From positions 868,001-932,000 of the forward strand of contig JADJNW010000001.1 in the NCBI GenBank assembly GCA_016714085.1: DNA of 64,000 nucleotides, written 5' to 3'. The translations under genes were made by a program, and so were the position numbers. The stretch's first letter is position 1. Every line of letters starts with the position of its first letter. The notes beneath the pieces are model-generated. The model searched no databases. It worked only from the letters and a program-made list of their open reading frames with translations, and had not been told where the DNA came from. The DNA comes from Saprospiraceae bacterium (lineage in GTDB: Bacteria > Bacteroidota > Bacteroidia > Chitinophagales > Saprospiraceae). Below are positions 26,371-35,454 of this stretch, piece after piece.

Positions 26371-29250
26371 TTACTCCAAAATCAACATCTTTTTCGTCAC
26401 CGCTGCATTGCCGCTTTCCACTTTGTAGAGCAATAAACCACTGGCTTTCAACTCGGATTTGTCAATCGAGAATTCGTTGTAGCCTTTACTAAAGTCATTG
26501 ACTTTGCTAAGCAAAATTCTGCCTGTAATATCTAGCACTGTAAGGCGCACTTGACTGCCTTCTGGTAATTGGAATGGAATAATCGTCGAATTCGCAACCG
26601 GGTTCGGTCGGTTTTGATAAACGATTAAATCTTGCGCACTTTCCAATGCTTGATCGAAGGTCAAAGCAACGGGCTGGATTTGCAAATCATCGCTATAAGC
26701 CTCGGCGCGCAGTTTTTGGTTATTCAAAGTCAGCATTTCGCTCAATTGCCCGTCGCGCTGGGCGCGGAAAGTGAGCGTAAACAGCGTCGCTTTTTCGTCT
26801 AAATTTGCATCACCGATCCAACTGCTCGTGATCAAACCTTGCTCTGGCAATACACCAAAATTGCTTTCGTCGAGATTATTCAAAGCGCCTGCTTCTGCAC
26901 TCAGGAATTCCAAAGCTTGTGGCTCATAACCAAGTGCAAATTGATAGCCCGCCATATTTTCAAAAGCATCCACCGTAAACGGAATTTGATAAATTTCTCC
27001 CGCTTTTACTTCGATATTAGGCAAATGGAAAGCCAATACTGGAGCGCCTTCGCGGATTTCAGGAACGCCGTGCAGTGCATTTGGATTCGCATTACCATCC
27101 AAATCCCCGAGTTTCACGCCAACAAAATCGCGTACCATATTCATGCGCATCACATCAAACGTTAGTTTATCCTCAAAATCAAAGGGATCGAGCGCGTTTT
27201 CAAATTCATGATCGGCAGGAATAAAGCGCCAACTCACGCCCAGCGGGAATGAGGACGACAATTGCAAAATCGCTCTTCGAATCGAGATCAAATCGGCGAT
27301 GGAAACTGCTTCGGAGCCGTCCACATCAGCGGCGATTACTTGATAAGGCGAGTCGAACGTCTTGATACCCAATAGATGACGATTGATTACTACCAAATCG
27401 TAGGTGGAGACACCATTCAGAATATTGTCATCTTTGTCGAGCGCAAAATAATCTACATCGCAGCCGCGCACCGGGTCAAAATGGAATTTTCCATTGGCAT
27501 CCGTCAAATGCTCATATTCGGTATCGCCCACTCCAAGTTTAGCTTTTGCATCAGAAATTGGATCGTTATGATACGTGTACACTTTACCTGTTACATCCAC
27601 ATTCAAATTATTACAAATTTCGCTATGCGGCATGGATTTGAACACTTGATCCTGCATCAAACTCACGCCCGTATTGCGCATAATGATGTAATGCAAACGA
27701 ATTTTTTTGATATGCGCCTTTTCTTCAGCAGTCAGCACCGGGTCATTTTCATAATAAAAACGGTCGCCATCGCGCAGCGCCGCGAATTGCTTTTGCATAA
27801 TAGTCAAGAGCGTTTCACCGAATAAAGAATTGGGCATTGGCGTTTCTGAAAGCAAGCCCACCCAAAGGTCTATATTATTGATATTGCCGTACAAATTTTG
27901 CAAAGTTGAAGCAGCAGCCGCGTTGGTGTTGATTTGATTGAAAGAGGAATAAGCCGGAAGCCCCAATGCTTGACGAACGGTATTAAAATCTGGCAAACCG
28001 CGCTCGCGCCCGCGATTGATATTGATCGCAGCAAGATCAAGCCCGCCTGCACCCGGAGGTCCAAATAGGAAATTGCGCACATCGTCCACTACTTTCGAGT
28101 CGAATTGTTGTTGCGTTTGAATGGCCATGCCTTTTAGAAAGGTTTCCAAAGCTTTATTTTCGCGCAAGACCAAAGGATTAAAAAACGCATCGCGCAAAGG
28201 CATACTGCCTTCAGGAATGAGATTACCATTTTCATCTACACGTAATAGATTGCCATTCAATAAAGTATGTCCTAAACGAAAAGCTGCCCCTGTGAACAGA
28301 TTCATCAACTGCGGATTCACATCCGGATCGTATCCTTGATAAGTTGGCAGCGTGACGCCGAGTGCGGGGAGCCATTCTTCGTACAAAATCGCCTGAATAG
28401 AGCCACTCACCAACTTCCGGGCGTGTTGATACAATTGCTCGTCATTCCAGCCCGGATTTTTCTTCGATAATTCTTCGCAGAGTAAGTTATGTTCTCGCAC
28501 GAAAATCGTGTGAATCGCCGCCAGTAAAGGGTTTTCATTCGCACGAACATCGCCGCCAACAAAGAATTTTTGCGTTAAACCCACTGGGTTCGCCATCTTG
28601 GGAGCGCCCGGATTGATCGGAGAATCGAATTCACCCGTAATGGTATTAAAAGGCATCAAATTATTACTCGATGTTCTTAGCTTGCCGCCAATAAAAGTAC
28701 GCAACCAGGCAGCCCGCTCTTCATCAGAGCCATACACCCCCGAAGCATCTACGAATGCAGTCAATTCGTTGGGGTGCTGGCGCGGGTTACCGACACTTGT
28801 ACCCGTTGCTACATCAAATTTATTTCGAGTCATTGGAATCATCACCTGGCCCGTGCCCATTGGATCGAACCAAGGATCGCCTTGTGGTACTTGAATCATA
28901 GCCGGTTCGGTGCCATCGTCGGTCAAGCCAAAATCATGGTCAATAAACTGCCCCCATACCCAGCAAAAATCGCTGAGTACTTTGGGATCATTGATCAAGC
29001 CCGGCTGAGCAAAAATAGTATTGCTAATCAAGCGTGGATTGGGTCGGTTTGCACCCGCTGATGAAGAAATACCATCGGCATAAGCCGCAGGCACAAAACG
29101 CAGGAGGTTTTCCCCCGCAGCGCCCCAGTCAGGATGGGCAATATTATTATGAGAACCATCTATGGTGCGGTAGTTATTAGGATTGAATTGTGCCGCCGCG
29201 CTTCCGCATACAAATAGTAGCAGAGAAAAGTGTAGAAGTCGTCTTTTCAT
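26371..29250 (-). CDS. secreted animal-type heme peroxidase with dockerin, cohesin-like domain and T9SS tail
   Basis: 959 aa with signal peptide (LLLFVCGSAAAQ). Residues ~30-560 are a peroxidase of the animal (peroxidase-cyclooxygenase) superfamily. They carry Gln101-x-x-Asp104-His105 (distal His and one heme-ester residue, motif FIDHD), Arg236 and Glu239 in VRANEN (catalytic Arg and second heme-ester residue) and proximal His328 in RLGHTLL. The residue matching myeloperoxidase Met243 is Asn240. Halide or tyrosine oxidation at the cell surface is plausible. The C-terminal part has a dockerin-like pair (~608-665, GVSTYDLVVINRHLLG and DVDGSEAVSIADLISIRR), a cohesin-like domain (~750-870) and a type A T9SS tail ending KKMLILE. 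Single gene, with its own terminator. Confidence 0.92.
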   Translation of the reverse strand: MKRRLLHFSLLLFVCGSAAAQFNPNNYRTIDGSHNNIAHPDWGAAGENLLRFVPAAYADGISSSAGANRPNPRLISNTIFAQPGLINDPKVLSDFCWVWGQFIDHDFGLTDDGTEPAMIQVPQGDPWFDPMGTGQVMIPMTRNKFDVATGTSVGNPRQHPNELTAFVDASGVYGSDEERAAWLRTFIGGKLRTSSNNLMPFNTITGEFDSPINPGAPKMANPVGLTQKFFVGGDVRANENPLLAAIHTIFVREHNLLCEELSKKNPGWNDEQLYQHARKLVSGSIQAILYEEWLPALGVTLPTYQGYDPDVNPQLMNLFTGAAFRLGHTLLNGNLLRVDENGNLIPEGSMPLRDAFFNPLVLRENKALETFLKGMAIQTQQQFDSKVVDDVRNFLFGPPGAGGLDLAAININRGRERGLPDFNTVRQALGLPAYSSFNQINTNAAAASTLQNLYGNINNIDLWVGLLSETPMPNSLFGETLLTIMQKQFAALRDGDRFYYENDPVLTAEEKAHIKKIRLHYIIMRNTGVSLMQDQVFKSMPHSEICNNLNVDVTGKVYTYHNDPISDAKAKLGVGDTEYEHLTDANGKFHFDPVRGCDVDYFALDKDDNILNGVSTYDLVVINRHLLGIKTFDSPYQVIAADVDGSEAVSIADLISIRRAILQLSSSFPLGVSWRFIPADHEFENALDPFDFEDKLTFDVMRMNMVRDFVGVKLGDLDGNANPNALHGVPEIREGAPVLAFHLPNIEVKAGEIYQIPFTVDAFENMAGYQFALGYEPQALEFLSAEAGALNNLDESNFGVLPEQGLITSSWIGDANLDEKATLFTLTFRAQRDGQLSEMLTLNNQKLRAEAYSDDLQIQPVALTFDQALESAQDLIVYQNRPNPVANSTIIPFQLPEGSQVRLTVLDITGRILLSKVNDFSKGYNEFSIDKSELKASGLLLYKVESGNAAVTKKMLILE

Positions 29251-29707
29251 AGTATTAGATTATATTCATGAGTCAAAAGAATGACTTGTAATCAAAATTT
29301 TACATGACAAATGTCAGTGCGAAGGGGAGTTTCAGGTCGTAGATAGCTGCGGGGGTAGATAATAGCAACAAAAATAAGCAATAATTGCGTCGGAATCTAT
29401 AATTCAGCTGAAAATCAATGTAATTATGCAAAAGTATTCTTATCAAAAGCGTATGCTTTATTAAAATGTCGTTAAATCTTAAAACTTACGCATATAATTT
29501 TAACGTATTTATTTTATCTATTTTACGAGAATTATATTGCATATGATTCTGTTTTTATAATTATTTATGTTAAAATTTTAATATGATGCAGTTTGAGTGA
29601 TCGTAACGAAGGCTGTAACTTGGCAGTATTATTGAGTGAGCGGATGAATGAATGATTGATTGATTGATTATTTGTTTGGATGATTGATTGAACGTTAAAC
29701 CTAAAAT
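29251..29707. other. divergent AT-rich intergenic region with TGAT repeats
   Basis: Separates the peroxidase (-) from the Ig-repeat protein (+). It holds a TGAA/TGAT tetranucleotide run (about 29644-29692) just before the plus-strand gene and a TATTTTTG core on the minus strand (29376-29369) that may serve the peroxidase. No gene is seen. Confidence 0.5.
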
Positions 29708-32700
29708 ATGAAAACCATTAAAAACATCTACATTTTGTTGCTCGCGCTGTGCCTGGGCTACGCCGCCTCCGCACAGCAGGGTACAACAACCCTTACGCCC
29801 GGTTATTGGACTTTTGGACTTAATGCTGGCTGGCCTATCAATCCAGCGACGTAAAAACAAAGCTCGATGGCTTTGGCTTCGGCGCTACTTTAGGGAAGAA
29901 TTTGTATTACCGCCCTGGCGCGCCTTTGGCTTTTGACCTGCGCGGTCGCTTTTTATATACGCGCCAATATGGCTTGGACGCTTTACGCGATTTTAATATT
30001 GATAAAAACTTGATACTCAATGGTACGAGTTTGTTGGATTACACCACTTATCCTGTTGATCTGCAAGAGCCTCGCGGTTTTGTCTATCAAAATCACCAGA
30101 CAACTACGGCCGAATTGGGCTTGGAAGGTCTGATTACTTTGAATCAATTGCGTGAGCGCACAGGCGTGCACGTCGGTTTGTTCGGTGGAATCGGGTTGGA
30201 TTGGTTCAAAGCCACAACCGATCAGGCAGATGCGAATGGGAATGAATATTTTGAAGGTTATGCCAATATCAATGAAACCCGCAGCAATACGAGCATTCGC
30301 AATGAATTGCAGCGTTTACTTGATGGTGACTACGAAACCGTTGCCGATGGCAATGAAGATAATGGCAGTTTGAAGTTTATGCCTTCGCTGGGTTTGGAAT
30401 TGGGTTTGCAATTATCTAAAAATTTCCTGATTTACGGTGGGCATCGCGTTACCTTCAGTGGCACGGATGCGCTTGATGGTCAGCGTTTTGCCGATCCAAA
30501 TAATGATTTATATCATTATACCAATTTGGGTTTGCGCTGGACGATTAATCCTGCGAAAGAAGAGCCAATCGCCCGCTTGCCGGAGATTGAAATCCTATCA
30601 CCATTGGGTTCGCCTTATACAACGAATAGCGGCAATGGCTTGGTGGTTGCCAATATACGCAATATCAATAGCCCTGCAGATGTGGATTGCATTGTCAACA
30701 ACCGTTCGGTGCCTTTCAATTATCGCAATGGCCGTTTTTCAATTGATACACCTCTGAATCCTGGCTCCAATGAAGTGACCATCATTGCCGGCAACGAGCA
30801 TGGCCAAGATCGTGAAACGGTCATCCTGGTTTATCGGGATGAAATTGTGAACGAACCAAGAGTAGAAGCGCCGCGTGTACGTTTTACGAATCCATCTTCC
30901 AGCAGCTACCGCACAGAAGAAAGCGATCATGGCATCCGTGCTTCAATTGAAAATGTGAACGAGCGCCGCGATATAACCTTCACTGTCAATGGCGTAGATC
31001 GTGATTTTATTTTTGAAAATGGGATTTTGCGTTCAAATATCGCTTTGCGCGAAGGCGACAATCATGTACAAATCCGCGCTCGCAACACCGCTGGTACGGA
31101 TGTTGCTGAAGTAAGAATCATTCGTGAAGTACGCATTCCATTACCGATTGTGGATATTATAGAACCAACTGGTAATAGAGTGGAAAGCCGCTTCAATACT
31201 GCCCGCGTGACCGCTCAGGTGCACAATGTAGAAGATAAAAGCGACATCACCTGGACGCAAAACGGACGCACGGTTTGGAGTTTTGATTACGATGCTATCA
31301 AGGGTTATGCCATTGCCGATATAAACTTGGACAACGGCGCTAATACTCTTATCGTTACTGCTCGCAACCGCGCCGGTGAAGCCCGCGATGAAGTGGTCAT
31401 CATTTATCAAGAGCCTCTGCCAGAGCCAAAGTATCCACCAACAGTAAGTATTACAGAGCCTAATCGCTCCAATACCAGTACGACGCAGGCTTCCGCTCGC
31501 ATCGAAGCGACGATTACCAATGTAAGCAATCGCAATGATATCGGCTTTACAGTAAGTGGTACTCGCCGCACCGATTTTACTTTTGATACCCGAAGTGGCA
31601 GGCTTTCCGCCAATGTAAATTTGGTATTTGGCAATAATGACATCGTTATCCGTGCTATCAATCGCGATGGAGAAGACCAGCAAAGTGTAGCGATTCGCAG
31701 AATCGAAGACGTAATTATTGTACCGAAACCACCGACTGTGCGCATCAACGCGCCTGCGAACAACAGCGAAACCGAGAATATTTCCACCGAACTGCGCGCT
31801 TCGATTGAACATATTGACAATAAAAATCAGATTGAAGTGCTTGTAAATGGTAGAAATACGTATGATTTTAATTTTAATCGCGGACAGCTTACTGCTAATG
31901 CCAATCTGATCGAAGGTAATAATACGATTCGCGTCAAAGCAATGAATCGGGATGGCTCGGACGAAGCATCGGTGAACATTCGCTACCGCAAAGTGCAATT
32001 GCCTTTTGTGAAAATTACCACCCCAGGAAATAATTCGGAAACCAGCAATACTGCGGCCTCTATTCGCGCCAGCGTGGAAAATGTGAATAGCAAAAATCAA
32101 ATTAACCTGGTAATCAATGGCAGAAGCACAAGTAGCTTTAGTTTTGATCAAAATCGTCGGGAAATCACAGCAAATGTAAATCTTTCGGAAGGCAATAATA
32201 CGATTAGAGTAGAAGCACAAAACAGCACCGGAAATGCCAGCGATCAGATCAATGTGCGTTACCGCCGCGCGATGCCGCCAACAGTAAGCATTAGCGCCCC
32301 AGCGAACAATAGCATTAGTGAATCCACGAACGTCAATCTCCATGCGCGTTTGACCAATGTGAATAACCGCAACGAAGTGACGGTACAAGTAAATGGTAAT
32401 TTGGTAACAAATTTCAGCTTGAATGGCAATGATTTGAGTGCAAATATCGCTTTGCGCGAAGGTAATAATTCTATAACCGTTCGAGTCAGCAATGCCGATG
32501 GATCAGATGAAGCCAGCGTCAATATTCGTTATCAGCCAATTCAAAAGCCAATTGTAACGATTGTTGATCCTGCCAGTTCGTCGTTCAATGTTTCACAGAA
32601 TAATTACGTCGTTCGCGCCAGCGTGAAAAATGTGGATAGCAAAAATAATGTGACGGTACAAGTGAATGGGTCAAATTACAGCGTGTTTAATTTTGATCCT

Positions 32701-33666
32701 AAAACCGGGGAAGTAGTGATCCGCGTAATAAATTTGATAGAAGGTGATAATTCTGTATTGGTGCGTGGCAGCAATCAGGGCGGCAGCGCCGAGGCAAAGG
32801 TGACCTTGCGTTATTATGTTTCAAAGCCACCAACTGTAAGCATTACGGAGCCTGCAAATGGCAGTACGACCGAGTCAAATAAGGCTAGTGTAAAAGCGAT
32901 TATTACGAATATGAGCAGCAAGCGCAGCATTTCATTCAAGGTGAATGGCAAGTCTATTCCTGATTTTGAATTAAATGGCGAAAATTTTAGTAGCCTCGTT
33001 GATTTGCAGGCAGGTGTCAATACCATTACTATTGCTGCGCAAAATGAGGATGGACGCGCCGAAGCCAGCACAAAAGTTACATTTACGTTAAAAAATGTAC
33101 AACTACTCGCGCCAAGTGTACGCTTCGTTCAACCTTCTAAATCGGGAATTGTTGTAAAAGAAAGAAGTTACAACATTGAAGCCAGTACAATCAATGTAAG
33201 TAGTCGTAACGAGTTGATAATGTGGGTAAATGACAAAGAGTGGACAGAATTTAATTACGACGGACGTAGTAAAAAGTTAAGTTCTGTATTAAATTTGCAA
33301 CCTGGAAAAAATACTGTCCGCATCAAGGCAGAAAATAAAGGTGGAAGTGACGAAACCGAAACTTTTATTATATTTGAAGCGGGAGCAGGCCCGATTATTA
33401 CAATTGAGTCCATTTCCCAACCAACGGTGAATCCGCTGCGCCCTCAAGTGGGCAACAGCACAATAATTGCCAAACTAGAGAACGTTTCTGGCAAGGAAAA
33501 TGTTAAAGTTTTAGTAAATGATAAAGAATTTGATGACTTTTCATTCGATTCTTCGTCTAAACAGTTACAAGCGACGATTCAACTGAAACGTGGTAAAAAT
33601 ACAGTAGTGATACAGGCAAGTAACGAAAGCGGAACAGTTGAAGAAACGAGAACTATAGAATTTTAA
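29708..33666 (+). CDS. outer-membrane beta-barrel protein with eleven tandem Ig-like repeats (frameshift near N-terminus)
   Basis: About 1319 aa after correcting one frameshift. ATG 29708 starts a signal peptide (LCLGYAASAQQ); this frame stops at 29854. The natural continuation, YQSSDVKTKLDGFGFG, is in the next frame, so one base (probably G) is missing at 29831-29835. Residues ~25-290 look like a small outer-membrane beta barrel (LGLELGLQLSKNFLIYGG, LGLRWTINP). Eleven repeats of ~85-95 residues follow, with pattern PPTVSITEPAN.S, ..A.I.NV..KN.I...VNG, F.F, L.ANV.L.EGNN.I.V.A.N..G. No T9SS tail is present, so the barrel is likely the anchor. Function unknown: adhesion or a structural stalk. 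Confidence 0.8.
30580..33660 (+). repeat. eleven tandem Ig-like domain repeats within the barrel protein
   Basis: Period about 255-290 bases. Successive units begin near the protein motifs IEILSPLG, VRFTNPSS, VDIIEPTG, VSITEPNR, VRINAPAN, VKITTPGN, VSISAPAN, VTIVDPAS, VSITEPAN, VRFVQPSK and ITIESISQ. Units 5-9 are the most alike. Confidence 0.85.
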
Positions 33667-33760
33667 AAGCCGATTAAATCGGCATTCAAGACATATAAGA
33701 ATCTCTTTTGGGTTCTTTCCCGCTAGGGAGAGACCAAGAGTCGGGTGATTTCTATCGGAG

Positions 33761-33789
33761 AGGGCGATCTGTATCGCCCTTTCTTTTTA
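33761..33789 (+). terminator. rho-independent terminator after the Ig-repeat protein
   Basis: AGGGCGAT (33761-33768) / ATCGCCCT (33773-33780) with a CTGT loop, followed by TTCTTTTT. A smaller palindrome, GCCGAT-TAA-ATCGGC, sits right after the stop codon. Confidence 0.85.
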
Positions 33790-33856
33790 TCGCCCGCCGA
33801 AGTTTTGACATATCAAAACGAAGACGGGTTGCCTGTCTTTATTTTCGAAGAACAGA

Positions 33857-33895
33857 TAAAAAATAGGCGACCAGACTCCTAAGAACCTGACCGCC
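33857..33895 (-). terminator. terminator after the SusD-like gene
   Basis: Minus strand GGCGGTCAG (33895-33887) pairs over nine positions, with two G-U pairs, to CTGGTCGCC (33874-33866), followed by TATTTTTTATC. It lies 28 bases past the SusD stop. Confidence 0.75.
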
Positions 33896-33922
33896 CATTT
33901 TTTGAATGAAGTATTCCTACGA

Positions 33923-35374
33923 TTACTTATCCCACCATACCTTTACATCCTGATTATCACCGCCTATGCGCTGTACTGCAGCATCATAGTTCGGCTTATT
34001 CAAGTTAGGCTCTGTAGTCGGGTAGTTGTATCTTCTTGGTATCTGTCTGCTAGAGTTAGTAGCATTAGGCGTAGGAGCCAATTCCGGGAAACCGGTTCTT
34101 CTCCACTCTGCCCAACCCTGATGTCCATCTGGATAGAAGGCAATCCAGCGCTGCGTGCAAATTTTCTTCAAAGCATCTCCTGATGCTGGCGCTACATTTG
34201 CATCTGCAATATAAGCATCGTAAGCTGCCTGATCAAATACTTTCCATTGTTCCCAAGCTGCTTTGATACCAGCATTAAACATCGCGGTAACGTTTTCACC
34301 TGTCCAACCGCGCTGTGCAGCCTCGGCACGTGCTAAATAAGCGTTTGCAGCCGAAAGAAATACAAATGGAGAATTATCCTTGCGGAAATCAGCAGCTAAA
34401 ACAAAAGAGAAATCAGGGTGAACATTGGTATAAGCAATTACCTCATCACGCGTTACACCATAAGGAACCGGCACTACTTCTCCAGCACCATTGGGTTGGC
34501 CATAGGCCTTCAAACGTGCATCGTTGATAGGATTCATGATATTAAAAATCACATCGCTGATCGCCCAGTCTTTACGACCATTATAGGTATTGAACAAAGG
34601 ATTGTTGAATCCACCACCTGGGTACGCTAAAGCTGCATTATCACTATTGTTTTCAATCACACCACCGCTTGCGTTCAAAGCTGCATTGAATTCGGTTTTA
34701 CCTTGATCCGGTTTCGCATCGGATACACGCAAAGCCAAAACCATACGCAGGGTATTAGCAAACTTTTTCCATTTCGTGATATTTCCACCAAAAAGAATGT
34801 CGCCTTTTGCAGCCAAACCGCCATCAAATTGCTTTACAGCCTCATCCAATTCCTTAAACATACCAGCATAGATAGACTCCTGAGAATCATAAGCTGGTTG
34901 TGCTTCTCCCTTCAACGCTTCCGAGTAAGGAATATCACCAAACTGATCGGTTTCGTACATAAAGATGAAGGTCTTCATAATACGTGCTACCGCGATCTGG
35001 TTATTATTCGAACCATTTACAGATACTTTAGGTGCAGTTTCAGGGTCGGTGTTATTGTCAATGATATTTTGTAAATCGAACAAGATACCATTATGGTTGG
35101 CAAAGCTTCCGAATACTGCATCGTATAAGGACACACCAGGATACTGCGTTTCAGCAACATATTGGGCATAACTTCCAGCTGTGAATGATACCTGGCTCAT
35201 ACCAGATATTGCATTCGTCAGCAATGCCGAAGTAACCGGAATAGTGGTAGCGTTGGGGTTCGTATTCAAATCCCCAAATTCAGCCGGGTCGCAGCTGCTC
35301 ACAGCAAAAGCCGTGATCGTGCAAGCGACGTATAGCATGATTTTATTATAAGTTGTTTTGAACATAAGAATCAT
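33923..35374 (-). CDS. SusD/RagB-like nutrient-binding outer-membrane lipoprotein
   Basis: 483 aa from the first Met; M4 (position 35365) is an equally possible start. The lipoprotein signal has a lipobox ending at Cys28 (FAVSSC). The body matches the SusD-like_2 group: FGDLNTNPNATT near the N-terminus, ARIMKTFIFMYETDQFGDIPYSEA, KWKKFANTLRMVLALRVSDA, and a C-terminal ICTQRWIAFYPDGHQGWAEWRRTGFPEL. These proteins bind the ligand on the cell surface and form a lid over the SusC channel. The gene follows susC by 80 bases, so the two are an operon. The substrate is not evident; no glycosidase or peptidase is directly attached to this pair. Confidence 0.93.
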   Translation of the reverse strand: MILMFKTTYNKIMLYVACTITAFAVSSCDPAEFGDLNTNPNATTIPVTSALLTNAISGMSQVSFTAGSYAQYVAETQYPGVSLYDAVFGSFANHNGILFDLQNIIDNNTDPETAPKVSVNGSNNNQIAVARIMKTFIFMYETDQFGDIPYSEALKGEAQPAYDSQESIYAGMFKELDEAVKQFDGGLAAKGDILFGGNITKWKKFANTLRMVLALRVSDAKPDQGKTEFNAALNASGGVIENNSDNAALAYPGGGFNNPLFNTYNGRKDWAISDVIFNIMNPINDARLKAYGQPNGAGEVVPVPYGVTRDEVIAYTNVHPDFSFVLAADFRKDNSPFVFLSAANAYLARAEAAQRGWTGENVTAMFNAGIKAAWEQWKVFDQAAYDAYIADANVAPASGDALKKICTQRWIAFYPDGHQGWAEWRRTGFPELAPTPNATNSSRQIPRRYNYPTTEPNLNKPNYDAAVQRIGGDNQDVKVWWDK

Positions 35375-35454
35375 TTTTTTGAATTCATAAAAGATTAAGG
35401 ATCAGATCAAAATAATTGTCAGAATAAAAGGTCAATTATCAATGATCAATAATT

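Noticed and set aside
31141..32388. Long antisense ORF (415 aa) opposite the Ig-repeat protein
   Set aside because: It mirrors the repetitive sense codons, lacks any family likeness and has an Ile/Arg/Tyr-rich composition typical of shadow frames.
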